Assembly: GCF_010093535.1 (NCBI RefSeq)
Contig: NW_022985181.1
Coordinates: 202,343 to 266,342, forward strand
DNA length: 64,000 bases
From: Lindgomyces ingoldianus
Taxonomy: Eukaryota > Ascomycota > Dothideomycetes > Pleosporales > Lindgomycetaceae
Direction: 5' to 3'
Shown: one piece after another, positions 32,618 to 43,840 of the stretch
How positions within the stretch are numbered: the stretch's first letter is position 1
Layout: every line of letters begins with the position of its first letter
The notes under the pieces: generated by a model
The model's input: only the letters and a program-made list of their open reading frames with translations
The model's database searches: none
Told to the model about the DNA's origin: nothing
Translations under genes and position numbers: made by a program

Positions 32618-35152
32618 ATGAACGAACTCGATGCTCCATCCACTCCGGAGATGTTGGGGAGGACAACGGCGCCAGCTACTTCAACGCTCAGCCGGGAATC
32701 TAATCCTACCCCAGTTGCCTTCAATGCATTGTGCTCCATGTGTAAGGGGATATTCTCTGGTGACAGCTCTCAACGCCGTCAGATTTCCCCCTTTCACACT
32801 TTGGAGGAACTGGAGAACGCTAATACTCTGCCTTGCCATTTTTGCAATCTCTTGATGGACAGTCCTCGGTTCAATGGTCGCTGTGCACGAGTACGAGCGA
32901 CTTTAGCTGCTAAGAGAGCTGGTGCGAGCATTGATGGGGGACCTGCTTCGCAGATTCAACTGGAAGCTGAGCTGCGCCGACATGACATGGGCCTCTCGGT
33001 CCTTCTGCGTCATCAGCAGGGGAGCCCCACGGACATGGTTGCAGAAGTCTCTTTTCTCTTTGGAATTAGTCCCAGTAGGTCTCTTGAGCGTTCCCTTATG
33101 CAGAAATCCAGTATTGATACAATGCCAGACAAATCCAAGCGAGCCCCGAAATATTTGAGCACTGAAAGTGGAGAGAGTTGGCAACAAGTGTTACAGTGGT
33201 CTCAGAACTGTTCATCACTGCATCCGCACTGCAAACCGCGAATAATACCAAGGGAAGAATGGCCAACTCGATTACTTGACGTAGGCGGCGCCGACTCGCC
33301 CGTGATCAGATTATGCGATACGATCAAGCTCGATATTACAACATTGGAGTACACAACCCTCAGTCATTGCTGGGGCGATTACATTCCGATTCGTCTTCTT
33401 AAAAGCAATTATTCCTCATTTGTCGACGGGAAACCGCTTTGTAGCCTGCCAAAAACGTTCCAAGACGCCGTAGAAGTTACACGTAAACTTGACGTGCGTT
33501 TTCTCTGGATCGACTCTCTTTGCATTGTGCAAGATTCAACCTCGGATTGGGCCAAAGAGTCGGGGAAAATGCGTTTGGTCTACCGGAATTCGTCCTTGAC
33601 TATCGCAGCAGCCGCAGCAGTTGATGCAACCGGTGGCCTCTTTAGCTCTAGGAATCCTCTAACTGTGGTGCCGTGTTCCGTTGAACTCGGCGATGGTCAT
33701 GGCTCTCGGCATGCTTGGTCGATGTACATGAGCGAAGATGAAGAAGAAGAAACGAATCAGCAGAGGAGTCTGATTCTCTTCACAAGAGCATGGGTGCTTC
33801 AGGAGCGTCTTCTATCTCCTCTTTTGCTAATATTTGGAAAGAGAGAGCTGTACTGGGAATGCCTCCGACTTTACGCGAGTGAGGTCTACCCGGAAGGAAT
33901 CCGTTTTTTTGACAGATCGTACGGATTGGATATTTTCACGCTGCGCAGGGTATGGAACAATCGATCTGACTCATCCTGGTCCCCTTGGAGACTCTGGAAT
34001 GCCATTTTTTCTCGTTATTCCGGGCTAAAGTTGTCGCATACCTCGGATAAGCTTGTCGCCCTTGCGGGTCTGGCTGCAGATCTTCATACAGCCTTTCCAA
34101 ACATGATATATCTCGCTGGAATCTGGTCGAATCGGCTTCGGCGGGGTCTACTCTGGTACTGCTACGACGGAAGTCCGTGGAGGAAACCTTGTTACACTGC
34201 GCCTTCTTGGTCATGGGCATCGATCGATGCACCCGTCTGGACGAACAACAACGTGTCTTTCTCTGATGCCATTGCAGAAGTGCTTGACGCTCAAGTCTCG
34301 CTATCATCTCCCGCAAACCCATACGGCATGGTTACAGACGGTCATATCAGATTAAAAGCTCCATTGGTTCGCTTGGGGTTGCGAAGAGGATCCATTGGAC
34401 GACGATGGTACATAGCTGACTCGAATGAAGAATCAGAGAGCGGCACCGAAGACTCCGAATATGGCATTGCGGATTCCATCCCCAATTCAACAATTGAAAT
34501 CAACATTGCGCTAGATGACCGAGCTGCGAGCCAGTCGATCCAATCCTTTTTTGCCTATTTAGTGCCTTTAGCAGCCTCTTTAACGAAGCGGGGAGATGGA
34601 TTACACCTTGAGGGCCTAATTCTCATACCAACCCATCTGAAGCGAGGACAGTTCCGGCGCATTGGCTATTTCTATCTCAGAGATTACTGGTGGGATCTTG
34701 TTTCGGAAGATGACAGCAAGGAGCCCGATAGCTCGCAGGAATCGTCCCTGTCAGCGGAAATCGACAATCACCAGAGCGATTCGCCACAGCAAGTCGTCGA
34801 AGGCGCAGAAGAGCACTATTTCTCTGCGTTTGACGTTACGGACTACGCCAACAAGATAGGCGTAAACGACAAGACACCTGTGGACAATGTGGTCGCGAGG
34901 CAGTTCAAAACTTGGTTAGGCCAGCAGGAGGAATCGGCTCAGGGGCCCCAGGAAGAGGATCCATACAGCAATGGAATAGCTTACAAGACTCTACTTGGGC
35001 GATATGGCGACATGGGGGCGCGTTTCCCGAATATCACCTCATTTTTAAACTACGCTGCTATAATAATGAGTAGAGACCTAGACTCCGGCGAATATAGAGA
35101 AACATACGAGGAGGCACATTCGGACGGGCATCTAGTGTTTCATATCGTTTAA
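32618..35152 (+). CDS. HET-domain (heterokaryon incompatibility) protein
   Basis: Intact, intronless 844-aa protein. The N-terminal region has a Cys pattern common before HET domains (ALCSMCKGIF about 36-45, then FHTLEELENA and CHFCNLL about 74-80). The HET domain lies at about 245-400 with its three conserved blocks: YTTLSHCWG (245-253), LWIDSLCIVQDS (296-307), and YRNSSLTIAAAAAVDATGGLF (about 329-349); TRAWVLQERLLSP follows at about 390. The C-terminal 400 residues include an acidic low-complexity stretch (EESESGTEDSE). HET proteins trigger cell death when incompatible hyphae fuse, or act in related immune-like recognition; partner and specificity cannot be inferred. The Met at 32618 is the first in the frame. 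The gene is not RIP-mutated, though repeats begin 360 bp downstream. Confidence 0.92.
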   Translation: MNELDAPSTPEMLGRTTAPATSTLSRESNPTPVAFNALCSMCKGIFSGDSSQRRQISPFHTLEELENANTLPCHFCNLLMDSPRFNGRCARVRATLAAKRAGASIDGGPASQIQLEAELRRHDMGLSVLLRHQQGSPTDMVAEVSFLFGISPSRSLERSLMQKSSIDTMPDKSKRAPKYLSTESGESWQQVLQWSQNCSSLHPHCKPRIIPREEWPTRLLDVGGADSPVIRLCDTIKLDITTLEYTTLSHCWGDYIPIRLLKSNYSSFVDGKPLCSLPKTFQDAVEVTRKLDVRFLWIDSLCIVQDSTSDWAKESGKMRLVYRNSSLTIAAAAAVDATGGLFSSRNPLTVVPCSVELGDGHGSRHAWSMYMSEDEEEETNQQRSLILFTRAWVLQERLLSPLLLIFGKRELYWECLRLYASEVYPEGIRFFDRSYGLDIFTLRRVWNNRSDSSWSPWRLWNAIFSRYSGLKLSHTSDKLVALAGLAADLHTAFPNMIYLAGIWSNRLRRGLLWYCYDGSPWRKPCYTAPSWSWASIDAPVWTNNNVSFSDAIAEVLDAQVSLSSPANPYGMVTDGHIRLKAPLVRLGLRRGSIGRRWYIADSNEESESGTEDSEYGIADSIPNSTIEINIALDDRAASQSIQSFFAYLVPLAASLTKRGDGLHLEGLILIPTHLKRGQFRRIGYFYLRDYWWDLVSEDDSKEPDSSQESSLSAEIDNHQSDSPQQVVEGAEEHYFSAFDVTDYANKIGVNDKTPVDNVVARQFKTWLGQQEESAQGPQEEDPYSNGIAYKTLLGRYGDMGARFPNITSFLNYAAIIMSRDLDSGEYRETYEEAHSDGHLVFHIV

Positions 35153-35513
35153 TTAACGAATTGAAATCATGGCTCCATGCTGCCTACCATAAGCACATGT
35201 AAATGCGGAACGGCCCTGCATGTTCTATCAATACAGCCGCGGCACTACCGTAGAACGAACCGCCCACTACATGGAGACGGAAGTTCTTTGTACGGTAGAT
35301 ATGTACTTTGATTTGACTCCTGAGAGCTATGAAAAGTCCCGGGGCGGCGAGCAAGACGAAGCAGCAAAGACAAGGAACTGCGGCATTTCTGATGCAAAGG
35401 CAACGAGCTGCTATATAAATACGTAATTTGGCCTATTAATAGACAAATTCTATACCGTTAGCTGCTATGGGTATAGAATACCAATGAAATTTTTAATACT
35501 CAAACTACAGATA
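35153..35513. other. intergenic, 3' flank of HET gene
   Basis: A 68-codon frame at 35220-35426 has no recognisable feature and is not called. Sequence becomes AT-rich at about 35440. Confidence 0.45.
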
Positions 35514-36467
35514 AGCCTTTCAAAAGTTTTTGTCTACGCTAAAAACGCCACAATCTTACCGCAAAAATTAGATAACCTTAACCTCTTTTTTTAATTAGAT
35601 TTTAATAGATTTTAAGCTGTACTACAATTTCTTTTATCTCTATATAGCGCCTAATTGTAATATTACTACTTAAGCCTTAGGTATTACTCTTAAGATGCTA
35701 TCTAGAGGCAAAACTACACAGCAGGTGGTATTAAATACTAGACTACTAAAGCACACTGTTAATAGTATCTATAGTTAAGTAATTAAGTGTAGATTTAACT
35801 CTAACACTGTCTTTCTTATTATTAAAAATAAATATCTAAAAGATACTCTCTAATTTAACTGTTTAAATAAGTAAACTAGTAAGGTTTAGCAGTCTCTTAC
35901 TTAAAAGGTACGCGTAGACTAATATATTTGTAAGAAGACATGTGCTAACTTTACAAGTAACCTTAGCTAAAAGCTTAATATAGATATATTAGCATCTACT
36001 ATATATTAATTCCTTAAAAGCCTTAAATTTAAGAAAATAAAGCTAATAAAAAAAGCCTAAACTAATAAAATAAATAAAAGAAGAATAAGTAGCCTAGTAC
36101 TTAAAGCATGAAAATTAAACTTTAATAAAATAGAAAAATATTATATAAACTAATAAAACATCTATTTTACTTAGTTATTAGTAAAGAGGCTATTAAATTT
36201 AGTGTATAGCTAATAAGGCCTTTATCTAATGCTATATTTATAAGTAGTAAACTAGATACTTTAAGTTTATATTTTAAAGTAGCTTTTTATATAATTTGAA
36301 AAAACTTTACTATATCTAGCTACTATAAATAGCAGATAAATAAAAGAAATTAAAAAGAAATTATAAAAGCTAAATAACTAGTTTAAACCTAAAGCTAAAG
36401 TAATATAAAAGCTTAAATTTAGCATGTAATACATTAGAATTTAAGTAAAACCTAGCTATAAACTTAT

Positions 36468-36747
36468 TGTAACGATTCTTATAAATCGTTCCATCTTAGA
36501 TGGCCCGGAAGGCCCCTGTATCAGCCTCGACCCCGACCTGGCCCTGACCCCTGCTGTTACCCCTATTCCCTTATGTATTTAGTCGCACCTTGCCTCCTTA
36601 GCTAGCTTAGTAGTTTTCTAATATCCTTTATATAAGGCCTATAGGTGTTAATAGAAATTCCTAGGTTCTAAGTCCCCACGCACTTCTATATGCCTCTAAG
36701 TGGATTCCTACCGCATTTAGACCTATTGTCTTGCCTGTGCTATTACA
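36468..36747 (+). repeat. 5' LTR of the second short LTR element
   Basis: 280 bp, TGTAACGATTCTTATA to GTGCTATTACA. Confidence 0.85.
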
Positions 36748-37620
36748 TTATATTAGAAAACTTACTTTTACTAGTAACAGCTTTATTAATAATATTGCAT
36801 TAATTATTTATTTAACTATGTCTAACTCTAAAAAGCGTCTAATTTAGTTTAGGTTGCAATTCTTACACACTATTACATTAAATTATTTAGTTATTATAGA
36901 TAGGATCCTAGAGACCTTCTGTTAACTAAAGCTTTTAGGTTTAGAACTTCCTATCCCCTGCAATTAGAATTGCCTTTAGAAAAGTTGTAAAGAGTGCGCT
37001 AAAGTAGAAACTTAGAGACTACTAATAACCTATTAGGATTAGAGACAACTACTAATGCCTAACCCTTAACTACCTTTAGACCCTAGTACAAAGTTTGCAA
37101 CACGCTATAGCCGCAGCTAAGGCAAGATGCCTGCTACTAGAGCTAAACAGCCACTACTTTGTCAACAGCTAAACCTGCTTCCACAGGACCTAAAGCTATA
37201 CCCCACCTAATTTAGAGTCACTCTATAGCAACATGTCCTAATAGACCTTAATTAACTACTAAATTACCCCTAATAATGCCTTAAATCACTACTGCTACCC
37301 TAGTAGCAAGAGACCTTTTAGGCACCCCTAATAATACCTAAATGTCACCTTACTAAACGCACGCCTAAGATAAATAACTGCACAGATAGCAAGGAACAAT
37401 TAGCTAGACATCTATACAGATTAATATTAGAGCGGGCGCGCACACATAGCGTTTAGTTTAGAGGACACTGCTAGCATTGCAAGGGAGTATTTTAGAGCAA
37501 GGACGCCTAGCTAAATTAGACTAGTTTTAGCTTAAAGAAGCAGAGGACATAACAGCAATACTTTGTACTATAATTACTACTAATAGAGACTATTAGTCTA
37601 TAGAGGGGGGGGGGGGGGAG

Positions 37621-37899
37621 TGTAACAATCCTTATAAATTATTCTATCTTAGATAGCCTAGAAGGCCCTGTATCAGCCCTAACCCCGACCTGGCCCTGAC
37701 CCCTGCTGTTACCCCTATTCTCTTATGTATTTAGTTGCACCTTGCCTCCTTAGCTAGCTTAGTAGTTTTCTAATATCCTTTGTACAAGGCCTATAGGTGT
37801 TAATAGAAATTCCTAGGTTCTAAGTCCCCATACACTCCTATATGCCTCTGAGTGGATTCCCACCGCATTTAGACCCATTGTCTTGCCTGTGCCGTTACA
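37621..37899 (+). repeat. 3' LTR of the second short LTR element
   Basis: 279 bp, TGTAACAATCCTTATA to GTGCCGTTACA. Confidence 0.85.
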
Positions 37900-38542
37900 C
37901 TTATATTTTAGTAGAATAACAAGATAAGAAAACTTATATACTAAAAAAAATAGTATTAACTTGTATAAATACTAAATAAAAGTTTTTATACTAAACTTAA
38001 TTTTATTTACTAAAAAGTTTTTATACTAAAACTACTTTTATTTACTAAAAAGTCTGTAATATCTTAACGAAATACTATAGTCTAAAAGAATAAAGCCTCT
38101 ACTTACACACATTATGCCTAGTAAGAGATATATAACACTAACTAAGTTTAAAGACTACTTTAGTGCGTAACCTTTCCTAATCTAAATGCTATTAAGCTTT
38201 GCTAGTATTAGATAAAGTTGTAAATAACTAAGAAAAGAGCTCTATAAAGCTGTACAGAAGCAACAAAGGCCTAGAAGAGATGCTAGCAGAGAGACCTTAG
38301 TTAGAGGCGTATACAGGCCTAGATTAAGCGTATATCTAGACATGTACAAGAGGTTATTAGGCTTAAATGTGGTAACAAGTACAAAGAGGGGAGAGATTAC
38401 ACTTAGAGAACTTATTAGCTCATCTCTCTAATTCAAAAAAGTGGCGTTTTTAGTGCCTTGGCGTGGGCAAAGACTTTTGCAAGGCGTATCCGTAGTGCTC
38501 CGTTCATTGACATAACCACGAAATATCATCAGCATTGAATCG

Positions 38543-38979
38543 CTACCATAACTCGCATCTCATTTGTAACATCTCAAAAAACCCCCAAGCCGCCTTAGTA
38601 GTAAACGTATCATCCTTACTCGCCCCCTACCCATCCGCCGGAATAGGCGTATGATCGCCATCAAACGCCGTCCACTAAACTGGCTTCCCCTCCATACATC
38701 CCTCATACTTGATCAAAATATGCGTCTCACTCTCCTTGGCCGGCTCACTTGGTGTCTGCGTCTAGCACCTATTATTTTTCACAAACGTATCCCGGAACGA
38801 GCGCCCTCTAGCAATCGGTAGAACCTGGTCGCTGACGCTATGCTGGATGTAGTAGGCGACGGGGTCGGTGTCCCCAACACACCCTGAAAGCAGGTTTCCC
38901 GACTGAACTGCTACGGCGCGGAAGTCCTTTGCGAGCGTGCACGCGATGGAGTGCGACATGGCCAGCGCTGCCAACAGGA
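38543..38979 (-). pseudogene. Feruloyl esterase C-like (PHB-depolymerase family) fragment
   Basis: The minus strand keeps the C-terminal half of a secreted serine esterase of the feruloyl esterase C group, which releases ferulic acid from plant cell-wall xylan. Recognisable blocks are AMSHSIACTLAKDFRAVAVQ, GNLLSGC, GDTDPVAYYIQHSVSDQVLP, SFRDTFVKNN, then THILIKYEGC and AFDGDHTPIP with the catalytic-His region, and AWGFFEM at the end. Several in-frame TAG codons follow the first 70 residues. The fragment stops just after where the nucleophile serine block should be, at the palindromic terminus 38981-39000 of a DNA transposon, so the N-terminal half was probably separated by that insertion. It is non-functional. 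Confidence 0.75.
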
Positions 38980-38980
38980 A

Positions 38981-39000
38981 GTAGTACGTATACGTACTAC
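38981..39000. repeat. 20-bp perfect palindrome
   Basis: GTAGTACGTATACGTACTAC equals its own reverse complement. It lies exactly where the esterase homology ends, as expected for a transposon end or a target-site junction. Confidence 0.9.
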
Positions 39001-39491
39001 GTGAACCTAGCTGTCACGTGAGCAGTACGAAAGTAGTAACTTTATAAGACGTTACTTACGGCTAGGGAGGCCATAGTTACGTGCTGTAGTACGTTTCACA
39101 ACGTCTATTTTTGTAACGATTTGTTTAGTATATAAGACCTACAGTCACGCGTCAAAAGTTCGGTTCGCGAAAACACGCGTCGGTGCGCGACACCTTAACA
39201 CCCACTTTTTAACATTACATAAAAATGCCACAACGCTGTTAAATACTCTAGGAAATAAGGAGAAATGCAAGAAAAGTTGTGCAATTAACCCTAGAGCAAC
39301 AGATAAAAATAATTGTAAAGGTAGAGGCTAGTTGTAGCTTAAGAAATTAGCTAGTAAGTTTTATGTTACTTCTAAATGTGTGCGCAGCACCCTCTAACAA
39401 TAGCGCCTCTACTACATAACGCAGGACTTACCTTGCTTTAGCTAGCTATGTATACTATTATGTTGTAAGAAGTAATTACTGCTTTACTAAG
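38981..39491 (+). mobile_element. 5' part of a DNA transposon with helix-turn-helix transposase start
   Basis: Begins with the 20-bp palindrome at 38981-39000 and continues with ACGTG-rich terminal sequence, a TATATAAG box near 39130 and an ATG at 39225. The frame after it shows LTLEQQIKIIVKVEAS and, one shift later, LASKFYVTSKCVRSTL, the usual N-terminal HTH of pogo/Tc1-type transposases. A stop and a frameshift are present. The Copia element at 39492 interrupts it; the rest should lie beyond the Copia element, outside the window. Confidence 0.6.
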
Positions 39492-39707
39492 TGTCGCGTA
39501 TACTGAGAGCCTTGGCTGGGGCTCGGAGCCTGGGACTGGGGTCGGAGCCTGGGACTGGAGCTCAGAGCCTGGGACGCAGCTCGGGATCTGGAGATATTAT
39601 GTTCCAAAGCTTAGTGTATATAAGGAGAGCCTTTAGCTCTCTTAGATAGTAGAGTTACTTTATCTAATCTTCTAAACAGCTACTGCTAGGCTATTTTATC
39701 CTCTACA
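39492..39707 (+). repeat. Copia 5' LTR
   Basis: 216 bp, TGTCGCGTATACTGAG to ATCCTCTACA, with TATATAAGG box near 39618 and three GGAGCCTGGGAC-like repeats. The minus-strand solo LTR 1178-1374 is its homologue. Confidence 0.85.
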
Positions 39708-39723
39708 GTTATAGGCCTAGCGC
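39708..39723 (+). promoter_or_regulatory. Primer-binding site for half initiator tRNA
   Basis: GTTATAGGCCTAGCGC directly follows the LTR. It matches, with two C/G-to-T/A changes, the complement of the anticodon-stem region of initiator tRNA-Met (GTTATGGGCCCAGCGC), the half-tRNA primer known from Copia-type elements. The changes fit RIP. Confidence 0.7.
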
Positions 39724-40630
39724 TTTAAGAACCTAGAATAATTTTTCTTATATAACTATAGCGCTAGCAAAAGCTATTTAAAAGCTCTTTTATTCTTATT
39801 ACTTTTAAAGCCTATGTTATAGCTAATTAAGATGCTCCTCTTTTAACAGAAGTGTACTAGCTTAAGGACTACATAAGCTAGCCTCTCTAGTTTATCTAGC
39901 TCTAGTTCTATGCTCTTAGCAAAAACCTATAGGACATAATTAATCTAGATAGAGTAGACGCTCTAAATCCTATAGACAGCGCTTTAAAGATGCCTACACT
40001 TAAAGTAATTACTGCTAAGAACCTCTTAAAAAAGGCTAATATATAGTACTAAACTAATATTACTAAGTACTAAGCTTACTTAAGTAACTAGGCTTTCTAT
40101 GTAACACATCTTTAAATAATTTAGAACTAAGTTAATGCAACTATTACACTAAAGCTTTTAAAACTTATAATAATATAGCTTATATTAAAAAACTAATCTA
40201 CTTTATAAGCACTTATATAAGCTTTAAAATAAAAGCTAGCACTAATAAATATAAGCATAAAAAATTTTATATAAGTAAAGTATAGCACTATAACTTTAAA
40301 AGCTTAGTACTAGCAGTAGCACTTTTTATACACTAAGGTAAAGACCTATAAAATTCTTAACATAGAAAGCTAGCTAGCTACATAAGACTTTTTAGACACT
40401 CTAGCTTTAAAGCTTGCACTAGACTAGGCGCACTTTATGCACTAAAAAGTTATAAAAGCTAGCATACTTAGTAAAAAACTTTTAATAATCTAAAAAATTA
40501 GTAAGATCTTTATAATAATGCTTTAAAAGCTCTCTTTATGTGTAAGTAACTAAGTTATAAGTATATTTATAACACTTAGTAGATAATTAAATAATAATTT
40601 AGCCTAATTTATTTTAGCTTAATTAGGCTA

Positions 40631-41037
40631 CCTGTCTGTACGCAGCAGCAGCGTCACGGCCTGGATACAAGCGATCGCGCACAAGCAGGACCACGTATCT
40701 ATGTCACATGATGCTTGTGCGCAAACCTCTATGCGCAAACATCTAGACATCCCTCTTTTTCTCTGTACAAAAGAAAGATAAGAGTAATAGAACTAGAAAC
40801 ATGTTGCTCTTACCTTACCTACCTTATACACTGTGCACACTATACACTACTCTTACTCTTACTACTTAAGTGCTTATACTATAAGCAGCTAGCTGTTAGA
40901 GCCTATTTAACACTAATTAGTAGTTAATTTAATTAACTATAAATTAGCAAGAGTAATAATAGAGTACCTATGCTTTATAAGGTACTTTGTTTAGTTACTT
41001 ATCTCTTAGAATAGCAGATTAATCTTTTACATTGTAC
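40631..41037. other. less-mutated insert of unknown type inside Copia
   Basis: From CTGTCTGTACGCAGCAG (40632) the sequence turns GC-normal for about 130 bp, then AT-rich but with ordered CTTAC/CTACC repeats (about 40810-40870) to about 41037. It starts TG and has TTACATTGTACA near the end, so a solo LTR is possible, but I could not find matching target duplications. A 70-codon frame here is not supported. Confidence 0.35.
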
Positions 41038-41418
41038 AGTAAGCTCTGCTACTGTACAAAGTAAGGAGGAGATAGTGTAAGACGCACACTAAAGCTATTA
41101 AAGCTACATAACCTAGCAGCTAGACAATAGCAGTACCTGCGTAATCTACTAGAAAAGTAATTAACTATACTATTATAATAAAATCCTACTAGCAACTAAC
41201 AACTCTGTGTAATAATAAAAAGAATAAGAAATAATTTCTATTATATAAATAACTTATAAAGAATATAGAGATATTAGAAGCAACACTATAAAATAAGACT
41301 AGCCTAGAGTACTAGAATAATAAAATTAACATGTTAAAAGCTTTAATAAGCTTATAAACTTAATTATATATAAGTTATATAATTACTAATTTACACATAA
41401 TAACTTAAAAAAGCGCTA

Positions 41419-42518
41419 ACGTACTTCACAGGCGAGTTGCTTACACACCTAAGTTGCTTACTTTTGCTAAGACCCTACTAAACTACCCTTCCTACACTAA
41501 TGCATTCCCTATAACACTACTTAGACGTGCTAAAAGAATGTTAGATATAGCTTACACTCTAAGCTTTTAAACAAGACATAAAACTTTTAAAGAAATATGC
41601 TACAGCTATGTGCAAGGTCTTATAAAAAATAATAAATAACTATAGCACTAAACAACCTTTATAAGCTAATTCTACAGCTAAATTATAAAGGCTAGGTAAT
41701 AAAAAGAAGCAGGTAATTATTAAGACTATACTTAAGCTATATATGTAAGGAATTTCCTCTTAAATAGCATTTATAGCTAATATAGCTAATTCTTTGTGCG
41801 CTAAGCGTAATCTAGGCTATGTTTATATAAACTAGCCTAGTACATTTATAAAGTGTTATTTAAAGCTTAAAGTAAAGTTTTAAGTGTAAGTATAGTTAAG
41901 AGATATTTAGCTAATTATAAACTCTATTTTACTAAGGTTATACATGTTATTATTCTAGATGCTATACTTAGCTTTAATATTCTTTATAAGGCTAAACCTG
42001 CCCTAAATTACTCTAGGACTTTTATAAAAGGCTCTCTTATAGTTATACTTACACTTAAATGTTACTTTAAGCTCTAAATAACACTTTATAAATGTACTAG
42101 GCTAGTTTATGTAAATATAGCCTAGATTACGCTTAGCGCGCAAAGAATTAGCTATATTAGCTATAAATGCTATCTAAAGGGAAATTCCTTGCGCATATAG
42201 CTTAAGTATAGTCTTAATAATTACCTGCTTTTTTTTATTACTTAACCTTTACAATTTAGCTATAAAATTAGCTTATAAAAGTTATCTAGCGCTATAGTTA
42301 TTTATTATCTTTTATAAGACCTTGCATATAGCTATAGCATATTTCTTTAAGAGTTTTATGTCTTGTTTAAAAGCTTAAAGCATAAGCTGTATCTAACATT
42401 CTTTTAGCGCGTCTAAGTAGTGTTGTAGGGAATGCATTAGTATAGAAAGAGTAGTTTAGTAAGGTCTTAGTAAAAGTAAGCAACTTAGGTGTGTAAGCAA
42501 CTTGCCTGTAAAGTACGT
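41419..42518. mobile_element. 1.1-kb foldback pogo derivative
   Basis: 1100 bp flanked by TA (41417-41418, 42519-42520). Arms of about 480 bp (41419-41898 and about 42043-42518) are inverted copies of the same pogo end; the roughly 145-bp centre comes from mid-transposase. It is inserted in the Copia element. Confidence 0.85.
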
Positions 42519-43522
42519 TACTTTTTTAAGTTTATACATAAAAAATTTTAAAAAATAGACACTATAAAACTTTTTAGCACTTAGCTGCGCGTTTAAAAGA
42601 GAGCTTATATAAGTGCTAAAGAATAAGAGAATTACACTATAGCTAAGTAATAAAAGTACCTAAGCCTAGAAGCTGTATAATATAGCATAAAAAAAAGTAA
42701 TTGCACTAAAAAAGCTTTATATAACGTACCTAACAGGTTGGCCGGCCACACAGGTTAGCCGGCCACTTTTGCTAAGCCCCTACTAAAACCACCCTATTCT
42801 AGCGCAAAACAGCCCACTTTAGCCCTATATAGAGTAATACAACACAAGATATTATTTAAAGTCTACTTTTGCTACTTTCTTACACATATATAAGTTATGC
42901 CTAGTCTAATTACACTGCCTATATTACTTTTAACTTAGCTTACCTTCTTTAGCGTGCACCTGCGTCTTTAGCTCCTTTCTATTACTACGCGCTTTAAACT
43001 TGTTTAAAGCAGTTAAACAAGCCCTATCTTTAACTATTAAAGTTCTTTTTGCTTAAATTTACTTCTTTTTATGCAATCTATGTTATGTGGCAGCTTTATT
43101 TGCTACTTAAAGCTTTATAATCTCCTTTTACACTAACACTAGCTTATGTGTAATAATTAATGCACTTTTTAAAACTTTTTTAAAGGCTTTTACTATAGAT
43201 ATTAGTAAGCTATCTATATACCTTTAAATTTTTACTTTTATAAGCATTAATTATAACCTAAATTTAAGAGTATTACTTAGGGTTTATAACTACTAGGGCT
43301 TATTATTAATAACTAGTAGTAGTAATAAAGTATGTAACTAGATATTAAGGGCTATTTTAACCTATTCTAGGTTAAATAGGACTAAACTAGCGCTTTAAAA
43401 CCCTTCTTAGATATTACTAAAAGTAATTACTGTATTATAGGCGTGTATAAAGCATAGTAGGAACTTAAGTTTTATAATATAAGTAATTTAGTTACACATA
43501 AGATCTTTAGCTTAGCACTTAT

Positions 43523-43840
43523 TGTGACAATTGTGCAACAGTAAGGTTATAGAGCTTTACGGAAGTCTAGTTCAATTACTATGTAAGGTATCATGGTATG
43601 TACAAGACGTTGTGTGAGGAACAGGAAGGTTTAGGAGGAAATAAGCAATTAAATACTTAGCTTAGAAGTCTAAGCGCTTTAGGTATAAATTAAGCCTGTT
43701 CTAGGTTTAGTTAGTGTTAAGGCAGTTTGTGCTTAAGTTCATGTCTGTGTTGTGTTGTGTTTGTGTCAGACGTGCACTAATAATACTCTAGTACGCGTCT
43801 AATACAGTTATGTCTAGGATCTAGGGAGGATACTGTGACA
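43523..43840 (-). mobile_element. Gypsy-family solo LTR (family of 46507), CTTAT duplication
   Basis: 318 bp, TGTGACAATTGTGC to GATACTGTGACA, flanked by CTTAT (43518-43522, 43841-43845). Reverse orientation relative to the LTRs at 46507-46824. Weakly mutated. Confidence 0.88.

Larger units (their letters stand above)
36468..37899 (+). mobile_element. Second short non-autonomous LTR element, 1432 bp, CTTAT duplication
   Basis: LTRs 36468-36747 and 37621-37899, interior 36748-37620, target duplication CTTAT (36463-36467, 37900-37904). Interior and LTRs match 22603-24036 throughout. A long purine tract with 14 consecutive G at about 37605 precedes the 3' LTR. It has no coding capacity and the same relation to the Gypsy element 2118-9674. 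It is more RIP-mutated than the first copy. Confidence 0.87.
35514..38486. mobile_element. TA-flanked DNA transposon (Tc1/mariner-type), RIP-degraded, interrupted
   Basis: TA at 35512-35513 and 38487-38488. The right terminal repeat (GCCTTGCAAAAGTCTTTGCC, read inward on the minus strand) matches the left one except for C-to-T changes and a 6-base deletion; both reach CTAAAAACGCCAC. Subtracting the short LTR element 36468-37899 and its CTTAT duplication leaves 1536 bp. The TA duplication and size suggest the Tc1/mariner superfamily, but no transposase motif could be read in the mutated interior. Confidence 0.7.

Noticed and set aside
35220..35426. 68-codon frame after the HET gene
   Set aside because: Unsupported by motif and partly in sequence turning AT-rich; likely 3' flank.
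40715..40927. 70-codon frame with a leucine-rich stretch
   Set aside because: The Leu run comes from CTTACTCTTACT-type repeats inside degraded transposon sequence.
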